Source of the DNA: Planctomicrobium piriforme
GTDB taxonomy: Bacteria > Planctomycetota > Planctomycetia > Pirellulales > UBA1268
Assembly: GCA_945861585.1 (NCBI GenBank)
Contig: CAMAVC010000002.1
Location: 1-64,000 of the forward strand
Length of the DNA stretch: 64,000 bases
Reading direction: 5' to 3'
The translations under genes and the position numbers were made by a program. Under the pieces are notes generated by a model. It made no database searches. It was not told where the DNA came from and worked only from the letters and a program-made list of their open reading frames with translations. Each line of letters begins with the position of its first letter. Position 1 is the first letter of the stretch. Shown piece after piece: positions 35,577 to 45,700 of this stretch.

Positions 35577-36575
35577 CATCTCGCCGCCGGCCCGTGTGGC
35601 GAGCGCCTTCCACACGGCGGGATCGACCGCGTCGCTCACGAACTGCCCCGAGCCGTCGGCCATGACCACGTTCACGCCGCCGGTGTGCCGGCTCCGCGCC
35701 GCCCGCCAGCCATACCCGGCATACATGCGCGCAAGGTCGGGCGTGCTCATGAGAGCTGCCAGGCAGTCCAGCACGGGCGAGTTGGGAACCCGGGCATGGT
35801 TGTACAGCGTCGTCCGATATTCACCGTTGGCCCACGAGAACCCCCGCAGGTCGGTGAAGTTGTAATAGAACGGTCGGCTGCATGGGCCTTCGTCGAGGGG
35901 CGCGGTGAATGTAAATCCGTAACCAGTCTGCGCATCGATCCCTGCGCGGTTGGTCGTCGCCCGCTGCCCAGCACCCAGCAGGCTTTCCGAATAGGCGACC
36001 GTCCGTGACAGGCCATCGACGATGTCGCGAGGACGAGTCCGTGAGTTGATGCCGAACAGGCCGTCCGTTTCAAACGGGGTTCCTCCGCCCGCGCCGCTGC
36101 CCGTGCAGCCGGCGTAGTTGGTGGGACCGAAGGAGTCGGAGACTGCCCGGCCTGCGTCACTCGGGCAGAGAAAGAGCGGCACCGTGAGTTTGACGATCGG
36201 CTTGTTCTGCGGCGCGATCGCATCGGCCGTCAGGCCCACGTAGAGCGGCACCGACAGGTCGAGGCCTCGAAGGAGCGTCTCCAACTCGTAGAACGGCGCT
36301 AAATGCGCCAAGACCGACCAGCGGAAGAACTGATGCGGGAAGTCCGGCCGCTCGGCCCATTCCCGAGACTCCGAACCGATCGGATACCGGCCCCGGGCTG
36401 ATTCGTGATTCGCAGTTGCGAGGCCGATCTGGCGAAGGTTGTTGGTGCAGTGGGTTCGTCTCGCCGATTCACGCGCCTGCTGCAGCGCCGGCAGGAGCAG
36501 GCCCACGAGCAGGCTGATGATCGCGACCACCACGAGGGTTTCGACGAGCGTGAACGCCCGGCGGCCACGTTGCAT
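35565..36575 (-). CDS. DUF1559 protein with prepilin-type N-terminus
   Basis: This 336-residue protein has a type IV pilin-like signal (RRAFTLVETLVVVAIISLLV, residues ~6-25), cleaved before the Phe by a prepilin peptidase, then the DUF1559 body with the conserved LLLPALQQARESARRTHCTN and NLRQIGLATANHES. The C-terminus has the family H-x9-DG pattern (RHTGGVNVVMADGSG). This family is greatly expanded in planctomycetes; its function is unknown. The ATG shares its first base with the stop of the PEP-CTERM gene upstream, so the two form an operon. Confidence 0.92.
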   Translation of the reverse strand: MQRGRRAFTLVETLVVVAIISLLVGLLLPALQQARESARRTHCTNNLRQIGLATANHESARGRYPIGSESREWAERPDFPHQFFRWSVLAHLAPFYELETLLRGLDLSVPLYVGLTADAIAPQNKPIVKLTVPLFLCPSDAGRAVSDSFGPTNYAGCTGSGAGGGTPFETDGLFGINSRTRPRDIVDGLSRTVAYSESLLGAGQRATTNRAGIDAQTGYGFTFTAPLDEGPCSRPFYYNFTDLRGFSWANGEYRTTLYNHARVPNSPVLDCLAALMSTPDLARMYAGYGWRAARSRHTGGVNVVMADGSGQFVSDAVDPAVWKALATRAGGEMLTP

Positions 36576-37585
36576 CAGTCGACCTTCGATCGGCGCTTCC
36601 GTCCGCGGACAGCAGCGAGAGCAACTCCGCCGATCGCGAGGGCCAACGCGGAGGGTTCAGGGACTGCGACCACCCCACCGATCTGACCCAGACCAGTGGC
36701 GTAGGTGTCGAGGAGCGTGCCGTCCGATCCAAACCGGTAGATGGCCCCGCTGCCGCTGGGGCTTCCGGCGAGCAGACCACCGTCAGAGAGAAGGGCGAGC
36801 GAGCCGACCTCGAACGGGCCGCCGGCGCTGGCAAAGGCAGTCGTCGCGTCGGTCGCGAGATTCGTCTGCACAATAGTTCCGGCCATGATGCTCGCCGTGT
36901 AGAGCGTCGAGCCATTGATGGCCAGGCCGGTCGGGCCGAAGAGGCCACTTGACCCGCTCGCGATCACCTCTCCCACATAGACGCCTGCCGGGTCGAAACG
37001 TTTCACCGGTCCAGACGCCACGTTGGATATGAAGCTGTATGTCTGGTCGCTCACGTAGAGAGTTCCGTCAGCGCCGAGTGCCAATCCTGGGCTGCTGGCG
37101 AGTGTGCCACCGTCCGTGTAGTCGCTGACCGCTATTGGTCCGCTGATGGCGCCCGTCAGTTGCACGATCGGGCCGGTGTTGCTGAAAAACGGATTGCGGC
37201 CAACAAGGAGATCGTTGCCCTTGAAGGCGAGGCTGCCTGGAAAAACGTCGAACGCCGCGAATGTATGAACGATAGAGAGCGAGTTGTTGGACAGGTTGAA
37301 GCGTGAGATTCGCGGGGCGTACGTGGCACCATCGCCAGCCTCGCCGATGTAGAGGTTTCCATCAGGGCCAAGCGCGAGGGCCGCTGGCTTCACGGTCGAG
37401 CCACTTCCGGAAAGCACCGTTGCCGTGCCTGCCGGATTCGTCGTGTCGTACCGAACGAGTGCCCCGGTCGTGAAACTCGTGAAGTACGCGATGTCGGCCC
37501 GGGCTGCCGTCGGCGTGCCCACGGCGATCACCAGGCTGAGGATTCCGAGGACGCGGCGAAGCCGGCTGTCGATTGCCCGAGGCAT
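36575..37585 (-). CDS. PEP-CTERM protein with beta-propeller-like repeats
   Basis: This 336-residue secreted protein has a signal peptide (~1-30, ending ARA) and a repeated pattern of the form ALGPDGNLYIGEAG, ALGADGTLYVSDQ and LLSDGGLLAGSP, as in NHL/SMP-30-like propellers. The C-terminal sorting signal is VPEPSA, a hydrophobic helix and RGRKRRSK. No enzyme role is visible. It is translationally joined to the DUF1559 gene. Together with the gene at 14.6 kb this makes two exosortase substrates in the window, with no exosortase seen. Confidence 0.85.
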   Translation of the reverse strand: MPRAIDSRLRRVLGILSLVIAVGTPTAARADIAYFTSFTTGALVRYDTTNPAGTATVLSGSGSTVKPAALALGPDGNLYIGEAGDGATYAPRISRFNLSNNSLSIVHTFAAFDVFPGSLAFKGNDLLVGRNPFFSNTGPIVQLTGAISGPIAVSDYTDGGTLASSPGLALGADGTLYVSDQTYSFISNVASGPVKRFDPAGVYVGEVIASGSSGLFGPTGLAINGSTLYTASIMAGTIVQTNLATDATTAFASAGGPFEVGSLALLSDGGLLAGSPSGSGAIYRFGSDGTLLDTYATGLGQIGGVVAVPEPSALALAIGGVALAAVRGRKRRSKVD

Positions 37586-37687
37586 GATGTGCTCCAGAAG
37601 GCGGGGCGAAGACCGTCACCATGCTCGCCAACCGCTGCGGCCGATGCAAGCATGTGGCCGTCAGGGGGGACGCCGCTGGAAAGAAAC

Positions 37688-37758
37688 TTGCCCGACTAGG
37701 ATTCGAACCTAGACAAAGGGAACCAAAATCCCTTGTGCTACCGTTACACCATCGGGCA
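37688..37758 (-). tRNA. tRNA-Gln (anticodon UUG)
   Basis: Read on the minus strand, the 7-bp acceptor stem TGCCCGA/TCGGGCA, a D-arm, an anticodon stem AGGGA/TCCCT with loop TTTTGGT (anticodon TTG), and a T-arm with GGTTCGAATCC are all present. The discriminator base is A and CCA is not encoded. Confidence 0.95.
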
Positions 37759-37796
37759 GGGGGGGCGGCTTCGAATGCTAATGTAATCGATCCTGG

Positions 37797-39272
37797 TCAC
37801 GTGCCGCAGAACGTGCGGTAGGGGCCGCAGCCGGCCAGCGGGCCGGTGCGATACGGCTGGTTATCGGGCGTGTCGTCGAACGGCCTTCGGATCGCGGCGA
37901 GCACCCGCTCGAAGGGCGCGAGGTCGCCGGCTTCCGCGGCAGTGAGGGCCTCTTCCACGCGGTGGTTGCGCGGGATCACGAGCGGGTTCACGCGGCCCAT
38001 CTGGGCGGCCGTGTCGGCCGGTGAGCCCGGCTGGCGGGCGAGCCGGGCCCGCCATTGCGTGCACCATGCCGCGAAGGCTGCGCCGGCGGCTCCGCACGAT
38101 GCGGGGGTGTCTGCTTCCGCCTGCGTCGCGAGGCCCGCGAACGTGGCCGTGAAGTCGGCGCCCGTTTCGTGCATCCACCGCAGGACCGCCATGAAGAGTT
38201 CGCGGTCGCCCGGCTCCTCGGTCGTGAGCCCGAGTTTCGCCCGCGCGCCCGCGAGGTAGTGCCGCTCGAACCGCTCTGGGAACGTCGCGATCGTGCTCTT
38301 CGCCGCTTCGAGCGCGGCTTCTTCGCCCCCCGGGACGAGCCCGAGCAGGCTCTCCGCGAGTCGGGCCAGGTTCCAGTGGGCGATCCCCGGCTGACTGCCG
38401 TAGGCGTAGCGGCCGTCGCGGTCGATCGAGCTAAACGTGGTGGCCGGATCGTACGCATCGAGAAACGCACAGGGCCCGTAGTCGATCGTCTCGCCCGACA
38501 CGGCCATGTTGTCGGTGTTCATGACGCCGTGCACGAACCCCACGAGCATCCAGCGGGCGATGAGCGCGGCCTGCCGCTCGATCACGGCGTCGAGAAACGC
38601 CGCCGCCTTGTCGTCGGCCGCCGCGACCTCGGGATAGTGGCGGGCGATCGCATGGTCGAGAAGCGCGGGGAGCAGGGCAGGATCGCCGAGTGCCGCAGCG
38701 TATTCGAACGTGCCCACGCGGATGTGGCTCGCGGCCACGCGTGTGAGCACGGCCCCCGGGAGGGGCCGCTCGCGGAGCACCGCCTCGCCCGTCGTGGCCA
38801 CGGCGAGGCTGCGCGACGTGGGAATCCCGAGGGCGTGCATTCCTTCGCTGATGAGGTATTCGCGGAGCATCGGCCCGAGGGCGGCCCGGCCGTCGCCGTT
38901 GCGCGAGTACGGGGTGCGGCCCGAGCCCTTGAGTTGGATGTCGAACCGCCGGCCGTCGGGAGTGAGCTGCTCGCCGAGGAGGATCGCCCGGCCGTCGCCG
39001 AGGTTCGTGAAGTGGCCGAACTGGTGGCCGGCGTAGGCCTGCGCGATCGGCTCGGCACCCGGCGGCACTTCGTTGCCGGCGAAGAGTGCGGCGCCCGCCT
39101 CCCGCAGGGCGGCGGTGTCGAGGCCGAGGTCGGCCGCGACGGGGTCGTTGAGCACGACGAGCCGGGGGGCGCTCACGGGCACGGGCATCGTGCGGGTGAA
39201 GAGGGCCTCGGGCAGCCGGGCGTAGGAGTTGTCGAACTGCCAGCCGGCGTCGGGTGGGGTGGGGGCGAGCAT
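37797..39272 (-). CDS. selO: SelO family protein adenylyltransferase (YdiU/UPF0061)
   Basis: This 491-residue pseudokinase-fold enzyme AMPylates proteins and links to the redox stress response in other organisms. Landmarks are the N-terminus GWQFDNSYARLPEALFTR, AQAYAGHQFGHFTNLGDGRA, LKGSGRTPYSRNGDGRAALG, and GVMNTDNMAVSGETIDYGPC, the family's metal-binding segment. The C-terminal selenocysteine of some eukaryotic forms is absent; the protein ends CGPYRTFCGT. It is followed upstream by a cluster of palindromic repeats and then rex, on the same strand. Confidence 0.93.
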   Translation of the reverse strand: MLAPTPPDAGWQFDNSYARLPEALFTRTMPVPVSAPRLVVLNDPVAADLGLDTAALREAGAALFAGNEVPPGAEPIAQAYAGHQFGHFTNLGDGRAILLGEQLTPDGRRFDIQLKGSGRTPYSRNGDGRAALGPMLREYLISEGMHALGIPTSRSLAVATTGEAVLRERPLPGAVLTRVAASHIRVGTFEYAAALGDPALLPALLDHAIARHYPEVAAADDKAAAFLDAVIERQAALIARWMLVGFVHGVMNTDNMAVSGETIDYGPCAFLDAYDPATTFSSIDRDGRYAYGSQPGIAHWNLARLAESLLGLVPGGEEAALEAAKSTIATFPERFERHYLAGARAKLGLTTEEPGDRELFMAVLRWMHETGADFTATFAGLATQAEADTPASCGAAGAAFAAWCTQWRARLARQPGSPADTAAQMGRVNPLVIPRNHRVEEALTAAEAGDLAPFERVLAAIRRPFDDTPDNQPYRTGPLAGCGPYRTFCGT

Positions 39273-39297
39273 GGAATCGAGGATAGCAGGAACGTAG

Positions 39298-39373
39298 GAC
39301 AGGCTTCAGCCTGTCACGACCGGCAGACAGGCTGAAGCCTGTCCTACATCCGGATCACAGGCTGAAGCCGGTC
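39298..39373. repeat. Palindromic repeat cluster, three copies
   Basis: Copies lie at 39298-39315 (TTC form), 39326-39343 (GAA form) and 39356-39373 (GAA form with two changes: CACAGG at the left and CCGGTC at the right). On the minus strand the last copy directly follows the TAG stop of rex. The cluster occupies nearly all of the gap between rex and selO. Confidence 0.9.
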
Positions 39374-40054
39374 CTACAACGCGCCAGCCTTCGCGAGCTT
39401 GCTCGTAACGGCAAAGGAGAGCTGCTCGAGCTCGATCGCGAGGTCCACCGACACGCTCTGCACGTGTGCGGGCAGCGTGAGCGTGACGGGCGCGAAGTTC
39501 ACGATCCCCTCGATGCCCGCGGCCACGAGCCGGTCGGCTGCTTCCTGGGCCCGCACGGCAGGCACCACGATCATGCCCAGGCGAATCCCCTTGGATTTCA
39601 CGACGGCGGGCAGCTCGTCGACGTGCTGGATGCGCAGCCCCTGGATCGTCTGGCCGACCTTCGCGGGGTCGGCGTCGAAGGCCGCCTCGATGGAAAAGTT
39701 TTGCCGGCCGAAGCCGCGGTAGCCGAGCAGCGCCTGGCCAAGGTTGCCGACGCCCACCATCACCACGGGCCACGCATGATTCGTGCCCAGGATGTCGCGC
39801 ATCGCGTGAATCAACTCTTCACAGCGATAGCCCACGCCCGGGTAGCCGAACTGTCCGAAAAACCCGAGATCTTTGCGGACCTGGGCGTCGCTGAATCCCA
39901 GGAGCGTGCCGAGCTGGCTCGACGAGATCGTCTGCTGGCCGGAGGCCTCGAGCCGCTGCAATTCGCGCAGGTAGAGGCTGATCCGGCTGACGACGACCTT
40001 GGGCACCGTCGCGTCGGAGGGGATCTCCCCAGGCTGTGGTCGAAAGTCGGTCAT
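39374..40054 (-). CDS. rex: Redox-sensing transcriptional repressor Rex
   Basis: This 226-residue repressor senses the NADH/NAD+ ratio. The N-terminal winged-helix domain has RISLYLRELQRLEASGQQTI and the recognition region QVRKDLGFFGQFGYPGVGY; the Rossmann domain has VVMVGVGNLGQALLGYRGF. The ATG at 40054 is chosen over a TTG one codon upstream. The stop is the TAG adjoining a degenerate palindromic repeat, and the C-terminus has the normal family length. No Rex operator of the TTGTGAAATATTTCACAA type was seen in the upstream gap, so its local targets are not evident. Confidence 0.95.
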   Translation of the reverse strand: MTDFRPQPGEIPSDATVPKVVVSRISLYLRELQRLEASGQQTISSSQLGTLLGFSDAQVRKDLGFFGQFGYPGVGYRCEELIHAMRDILGTNHAWPVVMVGVGNLGQALLGYRGFGRQNFSIEAAFDADPAKVGQTIQGLRIQHVDELPAVVKSKGIRLGMIVVPAVRAQEAADRLVAAGIEGIVNFAPVTLTLPAHVQSVSVDLAIELEQLSFAVTSKLAKAGAL

Positions 40055-40367
40055 CAACTCGGCCCGTGATGGCCCGCGGTATGCGCCCCGTCGGCCGGCT
40101 GTGGCGAGCCCGACCAGCGGCAGACTCTACCCGCCCCACCCCCCCAATCGCAACGAAACCCAGGATCACGGTCAGCCTGCACCGGTTGTAACGCGCCTGG
40201 GGCTCTGGAAAAGACGCGCCGATTGCGGGGAGTGATCAACCTGCGGGGAGTTTATGGCCGATCTTCTAGATGGTGCGGAAGTGGGTCGCCACTGCCGCGC
40301 TCCCAGCGTTTCGTTCCCAGTTTTTCCCAGCGTTTTTCAGGAGCCGCCCTCGAGAGAGGCAGCAGAC
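40055..40367. other. Intergenic region between divergent rex and YTV genes
   Basis: This 313-base gap should hold the promoters of both genes. A direct repeat GCGGGGAGT occurs twice around 40217-40250, and CCCAGCGTTT occurs twice at about 40300-40335. No sigma-70-like pair and no Rex operator could be recognised. Confidence 0.4.
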
Positions 40368-42518
40368 ATGAGTAGGACGTGGCTAATGTGTCTGCTGGCA
40401 CTTTGCTGTATCGCGTCGTCGGTCAACCGAGCCGACGCCGCCTACTGCGGGATCGCCAGCTACAAGCACGGGGCCGCGAAACTGACTACGGTCGGTTTTG
40501 CGCATGCCCGGGCGAAGTGTTCGAGTTGTGAGACGTCGGCCAGCGAACCGAGCTGTGCCGCCAAGCCGTCGTGCGCGGGCACGCGGATGGTGAAGGACGT
40601 CGTGTACGAGCAGAAGCAGTACACCTGCTACAAGACGGTCTGCGAAAAGATCGTCGAACAGAAGCAGATCGACTGCGTCCGCTACGAGACGGAGAAGTCG
40701 TTCAAGAGCGTCGAATACACCGTCTGCAAGCCGGTGTGGGAGACCCGTTCGCGCACCATCAACTACACCGTGTGCAAGCCGGTGTGGGAGACGGTCACGA
40801 AGGAGATCCCGTATACGGTGTGCAAGCCCGTGTACGAGACCCGCGAGGAGACCTACACGGTCTGCAAGCCGGTCTCCGAGACGCGGACCCGTGAGATCCG
40901 TACGACCGTCTGCAAGCCGGTCTACGAGACCTGCACGAAGGAAATCCCCTACACGGTGTGCAAGCCCGTGTACGAGACCCGCGAGCAGTGCTACACGGTG
41001 ATGAAGCCGGTGTATGAGACGATGACGAAGGAGATCCCGTATACGGTGTGCAAGCCCGTGTACGAGACCCGTCAGCAGTGCTACACCGTCTGCAAGCCGG
41101 TCTACGAGACGCGGACCCGCGAGATCCCCTACACCGTGTGCAAGCCGGTGTACGAGACCCGCGAACAGACCTACACGGTCTGCAAGCCCGTGTACGAGAC
41201 GATGACGAAGGAGATCCCGTACACGGTGTGCAAGCCCGTGTATGAGACCCGAGAGCAGAGCTACACGGTGTGCAAGCCGGTCTCCGAGACGCGGACCCGC
41301 GAGATCCCCTACACCGTGTGCAAGCCGGTGTACGAGACCCGCGAACAGACCTACACGGTCTGCAAGCCGGTCTACGAGACCTGCACGAAGGAGATCCCCT
41401 ACACGGTCTGCAAGCCCGTGTACGAGGAGCGGCAGGAGACCTACACGGTGTGCAAGCCCGTGAAGGAAGTCTGCACGAAGGAGATCCCTTACACGGTGTG
41501 CAAGCCGGTGTGGGAGACCCGCGAGCGCGACGTCTGCAAGACGGTGTGCAAGCCGGTTCACTTCACCAAGACCATCAAGGTCTGCGGTGGCAGTTGGGAG
41601 ACGGAGACCTGCGAGATCCCCGGCCCGGTGATCACGAAGTGCATCCGCGAGCCCGGCTGCTGGGTGTGCGATCCGTGCACCGGCAAGAAGTGCTACGTGC
41701 CCGGCAAGGTGTGCAAGGTCGAGGAGCAGTGCCCGCCCCGCACCATCACGAAGAAGAAGTGGGTGCCGACGGTCTGCGAGAAGGAGATCCAGTGCGTCCG
41801 GTACGAGCGCGAGACGATCGTCGAAAAGCAGTGCTACAAGGTCTGCAAGATGGTCGCCGAGCAGCGGGTGAAGACCTGCTCCTACACGGTCTGCAAGATG
41901 GTGCCTGAGCAGCGCGTCCGCTGCTACAAGGTCTGCAAGATGGTGCCCGAGCACCGCGTCCGCACCTGCTCCTACCAGGTGTGCCGCATGGTGCCGGAGC
42001 AGCGTGTCCGGACGTACCAGGTGTGCCGCATGGTTCCCGAGCAGCGTGTCCGCACGTGCTCGTACCAGGTGTGCCGCATGGTTCCGGAGCAGCGTGTCCG
42101 GACGTACCAGGTGTGCCGCATGGTGCCCGAGCAGCGTGTCCGCACGTGCTCGTACCAGGTCTGCCGCATGGTGCCCGAGGTGCAGGTCCGCCACTGCACC
42201 TACCAGGTGTGCAAGATGGTTCCGGAACAGCGTGTCCGGACCTACCAGGTCTGCAAGATGGTGCCCGAGCAGCGTGTTCGCACCTGCTCGTACAAGGTCT
42301 GCAAGATGGTGCAGGAACAGTGCTCCCGCGAGGAGTGCTACAAGGTCTGCACCATGGTCAAGGAGACCCGCACCAAGGAGGTGCCGGTGTGCACGACCCG
42401 TCCGGTCCACTACACGAAGACCGTGGACGTGGTGCGGATGGTGCCGAAGCAGGTCGCCTACACGGTGACCCGCTGCGTGCCCAAGACCGTGTACCGCGAG
42501 GTGCCCTGCTGCGAGTAG
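40368..42518 (+). CDS. YTV-repeat cysteine-rich cell-wall protein
   Basis: This 716-residue secreted protein starts at the ATG at 40368, with a signal peptide ending NRADA (~residue 24). About 19 repeats of the form YTVCKPVYETR with variable tails (TREIP, TKEIP, EQT) run from ~residue 115 to 400. A non-repeat centre with CWVCDPCTGKKCYVPGKVC follows. About 12 repeats of a second type (YQVCRMVPEQRVRT) then run from ~480 to 690. Nearly every repeat carries one cysteine, so the protein could be heavily disulfide-linked. It matches the YTV proteins reported from Rhodopirellula cell-wall preparations (established knowledge, from memory). A strong terminator follows, which fits a separately transcribed, abundant protein. 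Confidence 0.9.
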   Translation: MSRTWLMCLLALCCIASSVNRADAAYCGIASYKHGAAKLTTVGFAHARAKCSSCETSASEPSCAAKPSCAGTRMVKDVVYEQKQYTCYKTVCEKIVEQKQIDCVRYETEKSFKSVEYTVCKPVWETRSRTINYTVCKPVWETVTKEIPYTVCKPVYETREETYTVCKPVSETRTREIRTTVCKPVYETCTKEIPYTVCKPVYETREQCYTVMKPVYETMTKEIPYTVCKPVYETRQQCYTVCKPVYETRTREIPYTVCKPVYETREQTYTVCKPVYETMTKEIPYTVCKPVYETREQSYTVCKPVSETRTREIPYTVCKPVYETREQTYTVCKPVYETCTKEIPYTVCKPVYEERQETYTVCKPVKEVCTKEIPYTVCKPVWETRERDVCKTVCKPVHFTKTIKVCGGSWETETCEIPGPVITKCIREPGCWVCDPCTGKKCYVPGKVCKVEEQCPPRTITKKKWVPTVCEKEIQCVRYERETIVEKQCYKVCKMVAEQRVKTCSYTVCKMVPEQRVRCYKVCKMVPEHRVRTCSYQVCRMVPEQRVRTYQVCRMVPEQRVRTCSYQVCRMVPEQRVRTYQVCRMVPEQRVRTCSYQVCRMVPEVQVRHCTYQVCKMVPEQRVRTYQVCKMVPEQRVRTCSYKVCKMVQEQCSREECYKVCTMVKETRTKEVPVCTTRPVHYTKTVDVVRMVPKQVAYTVTRCVPKTVYREVPCCE

Positions 42519-42591
42519 TCGCAGGCCCCCGGCCGCGGGTTAACGCCCCCGCGGTCCGCTGAAGGCTGATTCGAAACGATTGGGAACGGGC

Positions 42592-42630
42592 ACGGCCCGG
42601 GTCAGCAATGGCCCGGGCCGTCGCTTTTTT
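42592..42630 (+). terminator. Intrinsic terminator after the YTV gene
   Basis: A perfect 10-bp stem (42592-42601 with 42612-42621, arm ACGGCCCGGG), a ten-base loop and a T6 run three bases later. It lies ~75 bases after the YTV stop and before the DUF11 gene, so the two are separate transcripts. Confidence 0.92.
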
Positions 42631-42750
42631 CCCGCCCCATCGTTGCGATCACGATTTTTTGCATTCGACGCGGGCGTCGGCTAGTGTCGATTCGACATGT
42701 GATTCGGCCGCGGCGGATGCGGCCGGTCTTTCCTGGAGATGGGCTGAAGC

Positions 42751-45700
42751 ATGGCGAAATCGTATGGACGGCGATCGAGGACGGCACGGCGACACACGCG
42801 AAACCTGTGCGTCGAGCAGTGCGAACGGCGACGGCTGCTGGCCGTCACCACGCCGTTCACCGTGCGGTTCACGGCCAACGACACGGGCGACATCACGTTC
42901 GCGGCCAACACGCTCATGACGGCGGGGCCGCCCGCCACGCCCACCGAGATTGCGAACGTGCAAAACGGCATCGGCACGAAGCTCAACAACAACGACTTCA
43001 CGATGACCTATGTCGACGTCGACGGCGACGCGTCGACGTTTAACTCCAGCACGTCGCAGTTGCTCATGCCGAGTGGCTCGGAGGTGCTGTTCGCGGGCCT
43101 CTACTGGGGCGGCCGCACGAACAGCACGTTTCCCACCGGCCTCACCTCGCAGCGTGATACGGTCAAGTTCAAGGCGCCTGGCGATTCGGGCTACCGCGAT
43201 CTCACCGGCAAGACGGTGGGCACGTCGTCGAGCAGTTACCAGTCGTTCTACGACGTGACGGCGATCGTCGAGGCGGCAGGCGACGGTGCTTACACCGTGG
43301 CCAACGTCCGGTCGGTCACCAACGCGAGCGACTACTACGCCGGCTGGTCGCTCGTCGTGGCCTACCGCGCCCCCGGCGCCCCGGCCCGCAACCTCACCGT
43401 GTTCGACGGCTACGGCACGGTAGCCAACAACGCGGCCGACAAGACGATCAACGTTTCGGTGTCGGGCTTCAAGGCTCCGCCCAGCGGGCCCGTGCGGGCC
43501 ACGCTCGGGTTCATCGCCTACGAGGGTGATCTCGGATCCGACGGCGACAAGGTGCTCTTCGACGGCGGCCTCGGTCCAAAGCAGCTCTCCGACGCGTCCA
43601 ATCCGGCCAACAACTTCTTCAACAGCACGATCTCTAACCGCGGCAGCCTCGTGTCGACGAAGAACCCCAACTACGTCAATCAGATGGGCTTCGATGCCGA
43701 TCTCGTGAAGGCCGACGGCGTCATCAAGAACGGCGCCACGGGCGCCACGATCACGATGACCACGGGCGGCGAAACCTACTATCCCGGGGTGGTCACGAGC
43801 GCCATCGACCTCTTCGCTCCCGAGGTCACGGTCGTCAAGCAGGTGCAAGACCTCAATGGCGGCGTGGTGATGAGCGGCGATGTGCTGCGCTATACGGTGA
43901 CCGTGTCGAATGCCGCCGCGGCGCTCGACTCGGCCGTCAACGTGCTCTTGAACGACGAGATCCCCGTGGGCACGACGTACAAGCCGGGCAGTCTCGTGGT
44001 CACGAGCGGCGCCAATGCCGGCACGAAGACCGACGCCGCCGACGGCGATCAGGCGGAATTTCTGGCGGGCACGAACAGCGTGCGGTTTCAGCTCGGCACG
44101 GGTGCCGCCGGTTTCGGCACGAGCGGCGGTAGTCTCGCCGCGGGCCAGTCGACGACGGTCACGTTCGAGGTCACGGTCAACGCGGGGATCCCGCCGGCCA
44201 CACTGATCGAGAACACGGCCGACGTCACCTACACGGGGGCCACGAGTGGCTTCAACCTCACCGCCACCGCGTCGGCCGACATCGCCAGCTCCGGCGCCGC
44301 CGACCTGCGCGTGACGAAGACCGACGGCAAGACGCAGTACGTGCCGGGCACGACGAGCACCTACACGATCGTGGTCACGAACGACGGCCCGACGGCCCTG
44401 ACGGGCGCCCGGGTTGTCGACGTGATGCCGGCCGAGTTCTCGAGCCCCACGTGGACGGCCACGTACAGTGCGGGATCGAGCGGGCCCGCCTCGGGAAGCG
44501 GCACCATCGACGCCCTGGTGAATCTGCTCAATGGCGGCACCGTCACGTTCACGGTCACGGCCCCCGTCCGCTCCGAGGCGTTCGGCGACATCACGAACAC
44601 GGTCACGGTGACGCCGCCGGCGGGCATTCCCGACCCCGACGAGTCGAACAATACGGCCCGCGACACCAACACGTTCCTGGCCAAGGGCACCCTCCGCCTG
44701 CAGAAGACGGTCTCCGACCTGAACGGTGGCTTCGTGCAGGCTGGCGACGTGCTCCGCTACACGCTGATCGTCCGCAGCGGCGCGCCGGGCGCCGCCCCGT
44801 CGTCGCAGGAGGCGGCTGCAAACGTCATCCTCACCGACCTGGTCCCGACCAACACGACGTACAAGCCGGGTTCGCTGCGCGTGGTGGACGGCCCCAACGC
44901 CGGAACCAAGACCGATGCCGTCGACGCCGATCAGGGCGAGTACTTCAGCGGTTCGAACACCGTGCAGTTCCAACTCGGTGTCGGTGCCGGCTCGGGCACC
45001 GGCACGCCGGTGGGCGGCACGCTCGCGGCGGGTGGCTTCACGGAGGTCACGTTCGAGGTCATCGTGGCCGCCGGGATTCCCGCCAGCACGGTGATCACGA
45101 ACACCGCCACGGTCACGGGCACGGGCGCCACGTCGGGGCTGCCGATTTCGGCGACCGATAGCGTGGGGATCGCCACCCCCACGGCGGCCGATCTCTCGAT
45201 CCAGAAGCAGGCGGCGGCCACGTTTACGCCCGGCAGCACGGTGACCTACATCGTCACGGCCGCCAACCTGGGGCCGAGCGCGGTGACCGGGGCCACCGTC
45301 GTCGACACGCTGCCCGCGGGGCTCTCGGGGGCCACCTGGACGGCGACGTATACGGGCGGGTCGACGGGGCCGGCGTCGGGCTCGGGGTCGCTCAATGCCA
45401 CGGTCAACCTCGCGAATCAGGGGACGGCCCGATTCGTGATCCGGGCGACGGCCGCCGCTGATTTTCCGCTCACCGACGAACTCACCAACACCGCCACGGT
45501 GAGCGGTCCGGCGGGTGTGCCCGACCCGAATCCAGGCAACAACACCTCCACCGTCACGACCACCCCTGCGGCCGTCACCGATCTGGCCGTCACGAAGACC
45601 AATAGCCAATCGCAATACGTGCCGGGGAGGCCCGTCACCTACACGATCACGGTGACCAACGCCGGGCCGAGTTTTGCACCGCAGGCCGCCGTCGTGGACA

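Noticed and set aside
40055-40367. Rex operator or autoregulation site upstream of rex
   Set aside because: No match to the known palindromic Rex site could be seen in the gap.
40383-42410. 675-residue repeat-containing frame on the minus strand
   Set aside because: Its Leu/Ala/His repeats are only the complement of the YTV repeats. The YTV strand has the signal peptide, ribosome-binding context and terminator.
42649-45615. 988-residue frame on the minus strand
   Set aside because: It is antisense to the DUF11 gene; its Arg/Gly/His-rich text has no motif and it crosses the terminator and promoter region of the gene.
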